NCBI GenBank assembly: GCA_029959195.1
Contig: CP114119.1
Coordinates: 744,001-808,000 of the forward strand
Direction of reading: 5' to 3'
DNA: 64,000 bases
Origin: Dictyophora rubrovolvata
Taxonomy: Eukaryota > Basidiomycota > Agaricomycetes > Phallales > Phallaceae
The position numbers and the translations under genes are program-made. This document shows, piece after piece, positions 35,128 to 46,002 of the stretch. The notes under the pieces are model-generated. The model searched no databases. It saw only the letters and a list, made by a program, of their open reading frames with translations, and was not told the origin of the DNA. The first letter of the stretch is position 1, and every line of letters starts with the position of its first letter.

Positions 35128-36598
35128 AATCAAGATTAGTACCGATTAATTTATGTACTTTTAACACTAACGAACGTGTATTTTGCTCTGTCCTCGTGTA
35201 TTCTCTTCACTGCCTGAGTGATACTCAGTCCTATTTGTTTAATAACAATACATTTATCCCCCCTTTCACCCAGGCTTTCCCTTCCATCTCCACCAAGCTC
35301 TCCAGAGAACTCCCTTAATGTGCCGGTGCCGACTCTTCCCGTTCGCGCGCTCAGCAGATGGTCCAGAGGTTGAGTAACTACCTATGCAGAAGAAAATGCA
35401 CAGTCTAATTATTGCCTCCTTTCGGAATAACTTTATACCACAGCGGGATAGCTCTTTTAAGACGGAATGGGAATAGAGCGCAGGTAGTATAAAATAACGA
35501 GTACCCTTCCCAGGCCATTTTTCCCCTTCCAATCGGACAAAGATAGTCCATTTCTCTAACCAATGATGTGCGTTAAGACGCGGTGAAATTCTTCCCAATT
35601 TATCGAGCTATATTTCCAGAAACCGAGAATGTGCGTTTGTTAAGAGAATTCGACATGAAATTATTCACACAACCAATGGACGGGGATTTGCAACAAATTC
35701 GATCATCTATTGCAAAAAATTGGACTCGGAATGCAAAATTGTGATGATAAAACTGCATTTTCAATGCATCATATTTTATCAATACTTTCCTTCATATGTA
35801 CAATAGCGTCAACTGTGGCCGGTTACAATGCGCAACTGCCCGTGTATATTAGACACATCAATGTTAATGTCCGTAGAGATCGAATGTCATTGCATGAGAT
35901 GACTTCGAAAGAGAAAACGAGACATGCGTGTAGGGACGTCCACCTCGAAATGACCGTTTATAACTCAAACGAAAAGCTGTGAAGCCCGGTTCAACGACTG
36001 AGTTAAGCAACAGGCAAAAGACAACGCTCACTCACAAGACGAACCCCAAGAACCCGTGGCCATATATATGGGTAAGTGGTGGAGATGCCAAGTACTCAAC
36101 TGAAAAAAAGGAAAAAGGAAAGATATATTTACCATGTAAAAGCATCAACGGTCGTTAGACTCAGCAAGCTGAGAATCGACTGGACGCATGAATAAAATGT
36201 TTTCGCTACCCCAGCAAAGCCCCTGTGGGCCTCAAACCAGGGGGGGAAAGCAAACAAGATCTTGGTAGCTAATGGACCACTTACCTATCGTGCTCTTGTT
36301 TGAGAGCACAACCCCAGGCTTGAGCACTGAATAAATAGGTTATTCGACGGTGGCAGGGCCACGGGGAGGAGCCGGTTATCAGTGATCACAAACACACATA
36401 GTTAAAAACGTGTACAAACAACCCGCAGGTTGCTGCATGCCAGTGCAGGGGAACAACACTAGCTCTATTCGTGTAAATGTATTGTTATTAGACAGATAGT
36501 ACTGAGTATCACTCAGGCAGTAAAGGAATACACGAAGCAGAAAGAGAGAACTATAGATACACGCTCGGTAAATTTTGTTACAACTTGTCGGACATAAA
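35128..36598. other. spacer between inverted kinase copies A and B
   Basis: Arms of about 130 bp next to each gene (35128-35255 and 36470-36598) are inverted copies of each other, containing the shared TGAGTGATACTCAGT-like segment and the AATAACAATACAT run. The 1.2-kb middle is unique. It has a 90-codon open frame at 35710-35982 with no recognisable features. No gene supported. Confidence 0.5.
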
Positions 36599-37797
36599 TT
36601 AACCGGTACTAATCTTGATTCTAGTATGTCTTCGCGGGGGCACTGGCAATGGTGGGCGTTTCTTTTTTTGCACTGGAAAGCCATTCGGGTCAAGGCCTGT
36701 AGTATAACTGTAATCAACTCGAATGAATAATAACAAACAAGCAGGTGTGGCTTACCAAGAGTACTAGATGCTGAGAAGCAATATATCTCTGTGGCCGCTC
36801 TCAACCCTATAATATTATCGGACCATTTCCATTTCAAGTATTTGTTGACGCCTTTGATGAAACTTCTGTCTTTATACATCGTAAAACCGACAAACGAACT
36901 CGGGAGTACGCATACACAACTAAAGTCGATGATAGTCACCTGGCGCGTTTCAGGATCGATGAGGAAATTATCTGGCTCGATATCGCACTGAACCATCATC
37001 AACGGCTCATCCGAAATCTTGACTTCGCGAGGGGGGCCGTAGCCTCGTGGTTGTTTGCTAATAGCCTGTGATTAAAAAAAAACTCAGCTATGTACATAGA
37101 AGGTATATTGGGCACTTGAGATTATCATACCTTAATTATGTGTCGTTCCAGAGCAGCCCCGTCAGGGTAGCGAAACGGCGCACCATCGTAACTGAAAGAT
37201 GAACTTGGACTTACACCATATTGTGAATGAATGCCTGAAAAAAAGCAGAAAGTGATCGTACATTCGAAAAACGGCTAGGAAAGGGCCGACATAAGACCAA
37301 CCTGCGCTTCGAGCATACGGACCTTGAATGAGTCCAATATCAGCACCTGCTGGGGGTGTAACACTGAAAAGCCAGCGAAGGGCATCGGCGACGGCCTGAT
37401 AGGCTATCTCCAAACGGGAGTCGGCCTCAGTCGTGCTGATGGTGGGTTCGTCGACCCAAGCCTTGACAGTTGGATGGTCGACACGCTCCATTACAAGGTA
37501 TTCCAAGCGATTCCAGCGGAAGCACTCATGGACCTCTGGGACGCGAGGTGCACCAGGAGAGTTTTTAGATGCTGCATAGACAAATGCCTGCGTATCGCCT
37601 TGGCAGAAAATATCCCTTTCGTTAAATTTGACGACGTGATTGTCGAAGAAGAGGACAGGACGACGTCCAGGGCGACTAGCCTGAATGTCATCATCGCATT
37701 CGCTGACAATTACAGCTTGTTTTTCGGTGAGATATGGCTCTAGATACAGTGATCAGGAAAAGTTAGCGATATGATGGTTTTACACACGCAACGACAT
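36599..37797 (-). CDS. APH-fold kinase-like protein, copy B
   Basis: Tail to tail with copy A. It has the same five-exon plan with a 10-nt first exon (ATGTCGTTGC), then LTEKQAVIVSECDDDIQASR, VVKFNERDIF, YLVMERVDHPTVKAWVDEP, FSYDGAPFRYPDGAALERHI, catalytic loop VQCDIEPDNFLID and TIIDFSCVCVLPSSF. It is the most diverged of the three intact copies and ends QKKKRPPLPVPPRRHTRIKI, a strongly basic tail that could act in nuclear or membrane targeting (inference). All introns have GT-AG borders. Substrate unknown. Confidence 0.7.
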
Positions 37798-37958
37798 TCA
37801 CATAAGTAGTAGGCAGCAAATGGTTGGACAAATGGTGTACTGAGCAAGATCTCCGACAGGAATCGATGCTAAAGATCAAGCGCGCTCCATGAAATCAATG
37901 ATAACAATTATCCATATCTTAGCGCACAGCGTTCATCAATAACTTGAAACCATGCTGC

Positions 37959-38586
37959 TCAGTGCTGGCAACTACTACTATGGATATTGATGCCACTGGT
38001 AGCTTTCGTGATTCCTTCTCTTAGCTGAAACCAATCACACAAATCAGTGTGCAGTACACTTTCATTCTGGTTGACAATTTTCAAGGCAACCGTTTTGATC
38101 CTTACAGCTCTAACCCCGTCCTGCAAGTCGAAGCCTAAGAGTCCAATGTCAGCATCTGCGGGAGGTGTAAGATTGAAAAGCCAGCGAAGGGCATCGGCGA
38201 CGGCGCGACAGGCTACCTCAAAACGAGAGTCGGCCTCAATCTTGTTGATTGTGGGATAAGAGGACGGCGCGACTTTTGGTCGAATTTGACGACGTGGTTG
38301 TGGAAACATAGGACAGCACGACGCCCCGAGGTCTGAATGACATCATCGCATTCGCGGACAATTGCGGCTTGTGTTTCGGTGAGACACAAGCCTAGATACA
38401 TACAGTAATCAATGCAAGTTAGAAATGATAGTGGTTTTACACACGTAACAACATAAGTAGCTGGGTTTGAGCGTTGAGTATAACCTTGGCCAAGTACGGG
38501 GTTATACGGGTAAAAGCTGGCAGGAGTCGAATGTGACATGCGTGACAGCTAAGCTACTTTCTTTTAGTCCGAACGTTCATCGACTC
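37959..38586 (-). pseudogene. kinase-like gene, rearranged fragment (copy D)
   Basis: Closest to copy C, including its 5' flank, 10-nt first exon and intron. The middle of exon 2 is missing: after VVKFDQ the text jumps to a short piece resembling another part of exon 2 (the VLLSHN-coding segment), then resumes at NKIEADSRFEVACRAVADAL. The region carrying the hinge YLVMERV is gone, and no exon with the catalytic loop follows. It therefore cannot make a working kinase. It looks like the product of recombination between near-identical copies. Confidence 0.75.
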
Positions 38587-39055
38587 AGAATTTCGGGTTA
38601 GTGTAATGCGCAGTCATTATTAGCCCACCGTTTCGAGAAATTGACATGTGTGCTCGCTCATCTGAAATGCGGGCTAATATGATCTAAGTAAGGGCCAAGG
38701 CGCGTGCCAGTGAACTTCGCCGGGAAGTCGTAGCGTGGTCGATGATTGACGCAAAGGTCGTTGTTGTCGACAACGAACGAGCTCATCATGCTATGTGCTA
38801 TGAGCTGGCACCGTGGGCCGTGGCAGTTGAACCAGACCGGTCGGAACCCGTGCCGCTCTTAGCGGCCAATTGACACGGCATACTGAGTTGAACCGACATG
38901 CAACGATGCTCAGCGCTGTCAACGCTTGTTCGCAGGAATATCCATCACGCTGTAACTTTACAAGTTTGTTGAGCTGGGCGCTGTTAACATTGGTCGTTTT
39001 GGCAAAGAATGGCTGAGATTACTTAAATTAGCGTCGGGTTTTCTCAATCAGACTC
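38587..39055. other. intergenic
   Basis: Begins where similarity to the flank of kinase copy C ends. No gene or repeat recognised; holds the upstream region of the decayed thioesterase. Confidence 0.35.
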
Positions 39056-40097
39056 ATGTCGTCTTCTGCATCCACTATACAGGTATTTATGTCGCGAATA
39101 TTTCTGTCTCTTTACATTTTTTTATTGTCACTTTCTTCAGGCCTTCAACAGGCATTTCGCGATCCCTCGTCCCCCTTCTATCTCGCAGAAGGAGAAATAG
39201 GTCCCGCATCTCCCGATGAACTTCCTCGTACGACTACGACTACGACTACGACTACGACTGCTACACCCATCCTGAGCCGATCACCCAAATCTGTCTCTAA
39301 TATCACCTCGTCAATCCAAGGTTTTAGTAGTGAAATTGACAAAGAAGCAAGAGAATACGCCCTAAAGAATGGCTACGATCCCGATTCGTTTTACGAGCAC
39401 AAGGTCATGTGGGGAGAAATGGACAGCTTTAGACAAGTCCTTGTGCTTCAATGCTGCAAAAGACAAATAAAAAAATGATTAACTCTTATGTAATATACTT
39501 AGACATGTTAATAACGTCCAATACGGTCAGTTCGTTTTTACTCTGAACGTATTCAAATGTTCACAAATCTCTGTTGGATAGGCAGATATATTAAATCCGT
39601 GAGATCAAGATACCTTTCAAGAAGGGATCTCTATCTCTATTAACGCAAAAATTCTCCACAGTCGTCTTCAACGGCTTACATCTGTCTATCACCAGGTTGG
39701 AGGCCCAGAAGCCTGCGGTCAATAACTTCCTTAAGCTCAAGGAATCTGCCTAATCCTAAAGTCAGTTTTTATCAACTACAAACGTCCAATCTTATTTATA
39801 CCCAGATACAGTGTGTTTTCATTTATTTTTTGTAGTTTTATCATTTATACTCAACCCGCGCCCACCTAGATTTTGATAGCACATCATCTAGTGTCTGTTG
39901 AACCTCCTTCGATCACCCGTTTCAAACATGATGCCATCATTTATTCTTATAATCATCGCAGCGCCGCTGCTACGGGTGAATCCGTCCTCGTCTGGTACAA
40001 TTACGATAAATTGCAGAAGTCACCCCCCTCGGATTCCATGCAGAAAGTCTTAGATGATAGAATGAGAAAGCAGGAAGAACAGAAGAATCAAGCTTGA
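39056..40097 (+). pseudogene. decayed hotdog-fold (4HBT) thioesterase
   Basis: Family landmarks are in order: AFRDPSSPFYLAEGEIGP, YDPDSFYEHKVMWGEMDSFR, the hotdog signature HVNNVQY, RYIKSVRSRYL, VGGPEA, LILKSVFINYKRP and a C-terminal SVLVWYNYDKLQKSP. The pieces are in different frames. The junction after DSFR has no donor that keeps frame, and there are frameshifts around VGGPEA/LILKS with stops between. A pure Thr run (codons ACG/ACT, near 39228-39260) sits in the N-terminal part. I read it as a recently decayed host gene; an unusual splicing pattern is the less likely alternative. Confidence 0.65.
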
Positions 40098-40951
40098 GCA
40101 AAAATCACGTGGCTCGTATGACAAAGTTGAGCCCGAGCCATTGATCTTGTTCCCTAGTACGCAGATATTTAAGTAAAGAAATGGCCAGTTATAGGGAGTT
40201 CCCGTGATCACATTGACAAAAGAGGGAAAGCCATCTATAAGATAAGGACGTCCTTAGGGCAGAGAGGCCCGATTGTCTCCAGCAAGATTCGACTGTCCAA
40301 GATTTTTATCGGGATGTTTATCGATTATCTTGTCATCTCAGACGGTAAATGCCATAACGCCTGTTAATATCGGCTGCTTGAAGTGTGCTTGGCTCACATA
40401 GATACCCCAAATCCGCTGTTGGGCCAGAAGCCCTATCAAATTTTAAACTATGTATGCATCATCGACAGTTTTCGAATGAAAAAGATTTTGGATTCCCTTT
40501 TCATTCGGATACCATAGGAGTTGGGTATTACAAACTTCTTCTCATTAATGCTGGAATCGATTACCAAGTTTGGTCAACTGACACGGTATGTCTACAATTG
40601 GACTTGGTAGTAATGGTTTGCATAAAAACACTCACAACCCACAAATATATAGCACTGGTTCCACCGATGGGGTCATAGGAGAGGATGGGACATCTAAATA
40701 GCTCGAATTCCTGGTGCCTAAATCATTGAATGATGGTCGGCGTCACGAACAAGTCTTTCAGATACCAATCCATTCCATTTGAGCCAAATAGTGAATAGAA
40801 TCCTTCTCGCTTGGCTTGAGGGCATATCAAGCTATGACGCTGAAAAAAGAAAACACCAGTTTTTAGACGCGACCACACACACTCTCTTCATGCTCATCGC
40901 GTCGTATTACTACTAGTAGAACGACATTTCACCTTCCCCCTTTAATTCGAT
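40098..40951. other. intergenic; first copy of tandem-repeat flank
   Basis: From about 40380 the sequence is the 5' flank unit that recurs at about 42766 and, in part, at 46010 (GTGTGCTTGGCTCAC..., then CATTCGGATACCATAGGAGTT). No gene seen. Confidence 0.45.
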
Positions 40952-42752
40952 ATGCCTGGTATCAGAATAGACGTTTCACTCCTCGTTGCAATCATCACAC
41001 AAGCTGTCCTCTTTGGAATTTATCAAGTTCGTAAACAAAAATACCTTGGTCGTTCATGATGGTCTTCTTACTACTCGGACGTTTAGGTTTTATTTTTTGC
41101 ATGCATTTATGTCTTGCTCAACAAGTTGGATCTCACTCGTACTAGTCATACTCAGATTCTGATTTTTGAACAGGAGGAGCGGACATCCCAACTGGCTTTT
41201 TCTTACTACAGCTATTGCTATGGTGGAATGATTGCACTCTTTTAATCCTTGTAAAGCTTACATCGTCCTGCAGTGGATTCTTATAGGCACTTATTTTGGA
41301 GTGAGTTGGAATGGGATCATGGGTGTGTTTCTTGTTGCATTTTTTGTCCTTTGGGTTCGCCGAGAACATACTTTACACCCGGTAGATGCGTTTATCGGTT
41401 TACAATCATCGCTTGGGGAAAATCCGAATGCCATCTCTGAATATTTCGAGAACCTGTCTAGCTGGTAAGTAAAGTGTGTAACTCACTCGAACCGAAGGCT
41501 GAGGTTTTCGTCAGGAAAGAAGTAATGACTTCACTTGTGGAAGTTTAACTCTAAGTTGATCAACCTCTCTTGACAGATGTTTCGTTCCGCAGTTTATCAG
41601 CTTTTGACAGCTGTTGCCGATTCGCTATTTGTGAGCGAGGAATAAACACTGCTTTGTTGGAAAATTTTCAAACATTTAGAAACAGATATACAGGTTATAT
41701 GTAGTTTGGGGTAAGTAACATACATATGTATTTCCATCTGAAAGCGATTTCTTTCAGGTCACAACCGGTATATCGTCATTCTACCTATTTTAATGCTTTG
41801 TGCAAGCATTAGTATGTTCGACCTTCCTTCCGCTTCAAAGCTTGTGTCTCATTCATACGCAGCCTCGGGCATAGCAATGATGATCTTCGTCTCTTCTGCA
41901 TCTTCGCGTGTGAGTCTTCTATCTTTCTGTACTTCTACTCTTCCTCATACACAATGTAGCTCTTCACTCCGACTTTGACAAAGTGGGCAAGAGCCTTTCT
42001 CGCGCTCACGCTTGTTCAGAATGTTTCGACAACTTCTTTAATTATGTGAGTAAATAATATTTTGTCAAACTATATATTATTTGTTACCGATTGCCATTCG
42101 TTCCTGTGTTATGTAGCCTCCGCATTTGGTGGGTTAGCAGCGGCGTTCCTGGTTTAAAAAGTAACTCCCTATGGCCGGCGGTGACTGTTCTTCTCGAAAG
42201 TGGCGCCATTTATTCGAGCACCTTGTTGGTGTTATTGGGGACATATGTCTCCGGAAGCTATGCTGAAAATATAGGTATGGTTCTATGGTATTTCGTCTTT
42301 TTTCTCGTTCGACTGAGCTGATTATGGCCTGTTTAGCAATTGAAATGCTCGTTCCTATCATTGTAGTTCAATTTTCTGGAATTATTTAAAATTGATACTA
42401 ACACTTGTTTTCGATAGGGAATTACATTCAACTTTATCATTGTCCGGGTACCCTTGAATGTCTATTATGCAATTATATAACTTAACTAAAGGTGGTTTTT
42501 TTTCTGTAGGTCGGATTAGGTCTCTCCCACGTTCCAACAATGAATATCAGTCTCATGGTCACTACATGTCCGGCCTTCAACAAGGTACCACTTCGGAGAT
42601 TCACTTCTGACACTGTTACACAGGACGTCCATACATCCCAGGAGACAAATCAGACGAGAACGAACGTGCCGAAAGCGGCGAGTGGTGAAGAAGACGCTTC
42701 TTCAAATACCGGGGAATGGAAAACATCAACGATTAGTGAATATAGGTGTTAG
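40952..42752 (+). CDS. seven-transmembrane protein, tandem copy 1
   Basis: Starts MPGIRIDVSLLVAIITQAVL and ends STISEYRC-stop. It belongs to a large, uncharacterised agaricomycete 7-TM family recognised by the D-S-[LM]-x-Y-R-x-Y-V-V-W-x-R-x-Y motif (here ADSLFIYRLYVVWGHNRYIV across two introns), by FNFIIVRVGLG near the end and by a polar cytosolic tail. About ten short exons; an intron at about 41110-41172 is needed to join LLNK to RSGHPNWLFLTTAIAM. Signalling or sensing is often guessed for this family but not shown. Exon 3-4 borders are the least certain part. Confidence 0.7.
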
Positions 42753-44198
42753 GATACGGGGTGCTCCTTTAAGTGTGCTTGACTCAAATCCGCCGTTGGA
42801 CTAGAAGCCCTATCATCATCAACCAATTTTTGAATTATGTATGCATCGTCCTGTGATATCTACAAAGATTTTAGATTCCCTTTTCATTCGGATACCACTG
42901 GAGTTAGGTACAAACTTCTCACTTGAATCGATTACCGCGTTTGGTTAAACTGACATTCAACCCCCTCGCGTTTACCCATTATTGAAGAAAGTCTAGGTTC
43001 TTCCGGACCTAGACGTAGCGGATATGTATTCGGATATGCACTGCGTGTATGTATGGGTACTTCCGCGAAAGAATATAAGCGACACTACTTAATACTATCG
43101 CACTCACTGCTTATTAGTACGAATTGTTCCAAGAGTTGAATTGTGCACGCTTCCGCCGGACCTGATAAATGAAGAAGACGCTAGTTACGTCGTCAAGAAG
43201 AAGGAAAATGATTTGACTGATGGGAGAACATTCATGTTTTTTCCGAACGATGCATGGTTACAACGCATCAAGCAGCTGCACCACGGGGTTTTCCGTCAAA
43301 TCTCAGCTAAGCTCCTTTGAGTCTCGGAATGGTATGACTGACGATTCTCATGTATCAATAAGACGTGCTCTAGCGTTCTGTCTCCATCTCTGTCTTTGTC
43401 TTAGCACGTCGCTAGCCCGCCATAATTGACAGCTTCGAGCGGCGGTGCCGGCTGAGTGGATACCCGACATCCGCCAGCGTGTCTTTTTTCTCTCGACCAT
43501 GCGCAGTGCAGTGCCTCTGTCTGAGCGCAATTGTGTGTTTGTCGAAATTATGCCCTCATGAAGAAACGTGCCATCGCAACGACAGCAACGACGATCTCAG
43601 GCTTGGCTTGAGCTGTTCCTTGCCAACGAGCTAGTGGCGGTTTTACAATCAGTATTTGTTTTTTTTCGTTATCGATCGATGATCGGCCGTTACGCATTTT
43701 TAATTGTTGTCTCGGATTGAAGACTCGGAGTTCGCGGAAAGCTGCTATTTCGACGGAAATTGCCAGTGTCGTCTCTGTTGAGATCTCGGAATAAGGTTTG
43801 GTTCCGCCCCCCCGGCTCGTGAATTCTTTCACTTACAATTGGGCTTGGTAGTAACGGGTTTACAAAAAAAAACACTCAAAACTTAGAAATCTATCGCACT
43901 GGTTTCATCAACGGGGTCTTGGGAGAGAATAGGACATCTAAATAGCTCGAATTCCCGGTGCCTGCCACTGCAGTGGAATATTGAATCACTGAATGATGGT
44001 CGGCTTTCACGAACAAGTCTTCAATCCATTCCATTTCAGCCGAATAACAAATGGAATCTGTCTCGCCTAGCTTGAGAATATATCAAGCTATGATGCTGAA
44101 AAGGGAACACCGGTTTTTAAACGCGACCTTTCTCTTCATGCTCATCGCGTCATATTAACTACTAGAACGACATTTTCATCTCCCTTTTTTAATTCGAT
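42753..44198. other. intergenic with ~0.85-kb extra segment
   Basis: Flank repeat from about 42766, then an extra segment (about 42985-43835) with no counterpart in the first flank, then the flank resumes (TTACAATTGGGCTTGGTAGTAA). The extra segment starts with a short inverted repeat (GTCTAGGT / ACCTAGAC near 43000) and has no clear coding. It may be an old insertion of unknown type. Confidence 0.45.
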
Positions 44199-46002
44199 AT
44201 GCCTGGTATCAGATTAGACGTTTCAGTCCTTGTTGGAATCATCGTGCAAGCTGTTCTCTTTGGAATTTATCAGGTATGTAAACAAAAATACCTTGATCGT
44301 TCATGATAGTCTTCTTACTACTCGGACTTTTTAGGTTTTATTTTTTGCCTGCATTTATGTCTTGCTTAACAAGTTGGATCTCACTCGTACTAGTCATACT
44401 CAGATTCTGATTTTTGAACAGGAGGAGTGGACATATCAATTGGCCTTTTCTTACTACAGCTATTGTCATGGTAAAAGATGATCACACTCTTTTATTCCTT
44501 CCAAGGCTTACATCGTCCTGCAGTGGATTCTTATCGGCATGAATTTTGGCTTGAGTTGGAGCAGGATCATGGGTGTGTCTTTTTTTGTCCTTTGGGTTCG
44601 CCGAGAATATACTTTACACCCGGTAGATGCATTTATCGGTTTACAATCATCGCTTGGGGAAAATCCGAATGCCATCTCTGAATATTTCGAGAACCTGTCT
44701 AACTGGTAAGTAAAGTGTGTAACTCACTCGAACCGAAGGCTGAGATCTTCGTTAGGAAAGAAGTAATGACTCCTCACTTGTGGAAGTTTAACTCTAAGTT
44801 GATCAACCTCTCTTGACAGACTTTTCGTTCTACAGCTTATCAGCTTTTGACAGCTGTTGCCGATTCACTGTTTGTGAGCGAGGAATAAGCATTGCTTTAT
44901 TGGAAAATTTTTAAACATAGAAACAGATATACAGGTTATATGTAGTTTGGGGCAAGTAACATATGTATTTCTTCGATATTCCCATCTGAAAACGATATCT
45001 TTCAGGTCGTAACCGTTATATCGTCATTCTACCTATTTTAATGCTTTGTGCAACCATTAGTATGTTCGACCTTTCTTCTGCTTCAAAGCTTGTGTCTCAT
45101 TCATACACAGCCGCGGGGATCATAGCAACGGCGATCTTCATCTCTTCTGCGTCTTCGCGTGTGAGTCTTTTATCTTTCTGTACTTCTACTCTTCCTCATA
45201 CACAATGTAGCTCTTCACTCCGACTTTGACAAAGTGGATAAGAGCCTTTTTCGCGGTCTCGCTCGCTCAGAATGTTTTGACAACTTTTTTAATTATGTGA
45301 GTAAATAATATTTTGTCAGAATATATATTATTTGTTACTGGCTGCCATTCGTTCCTGTGTTATGTAGCCTTCGCATTTGGTGGGTTAGCAGCGGCGTTCC
45401 TGGTTTAAAACGTAACTCCTTATGGCCGGTGGTGACTGTTCTTCTTGAAAGTGGCGCCATTTATTCGAGCACCTTGTCGGTGTTATTGGGGACGTATGCC
45501 TCCGGAAGCTATGCTCAATATATAGGTATGGTTCTACGCCACTTTATTTTTTTCATTCGACTGAGTTCATTATGGCTTGTTCAGCGATTGATATGATCGT
45601 TCCTATCATTGTAGCTCAATTTTCTGATTTTTCTTTATAATTGAAACCAACACTTGTCTTTAATAGGGAATTACATTCAACCTTATCATTGTCCGGGTAC
45701 CCTTGAATGTCTATTATGCAATTATATAACTTAACTAAAGGTGGTTTTTTTTTCTGTAGGTCGGATTAGGTCTCTCCCACGTTCCAACAACGAATACAAG
45801 CAGTCTCATGGTCACTACACGTCCGGCCTCTAATAAAATACCACTTCAGACGTTCACTTTTGACATTACACAGCACATCCATACATCCCAGGAGACAAAT
45901 CAGACGAGAACGAACGTGCCGAAAGCGGCGGGTGGGGAAGACAATGCTTCTTCAGATGCCGGGGAATGGAAAGCATCAACGATTAGTGAATATAGGTGTT
46001 AG
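44199..46002 (+). CDS. seven-transmembrane protein, tandem copy 2
   Basis: Direct duplicate of the gene starting at 40952, with the same exon plan. Starts MPGIRLDVSVLVGIIVQAVL, keeps ADSLF|IYRLYVVWG, NRYIVILPILMLCATISMFD, LRIWWVSSGVPGLKRNSLWP and FNLIIVRVGLGLSHVP, and ends STISEYRC-stop. Substitutions are scattered. The piece around 44475-44590 has several small deletions relative to copy 1, so the early exons may be less intact. The C-terminal tail keeps ETNQTRTNVPKAA, which suggests it is still under some constraint. Confidence 0.65.

Noticed and set aside
35710-35982. 90-codon frame in the spacer between kinase copies A and B
   Set aside because: A hydrophobic start gives the look of a secreted peptide, but there is no cysteine pattern or other support.
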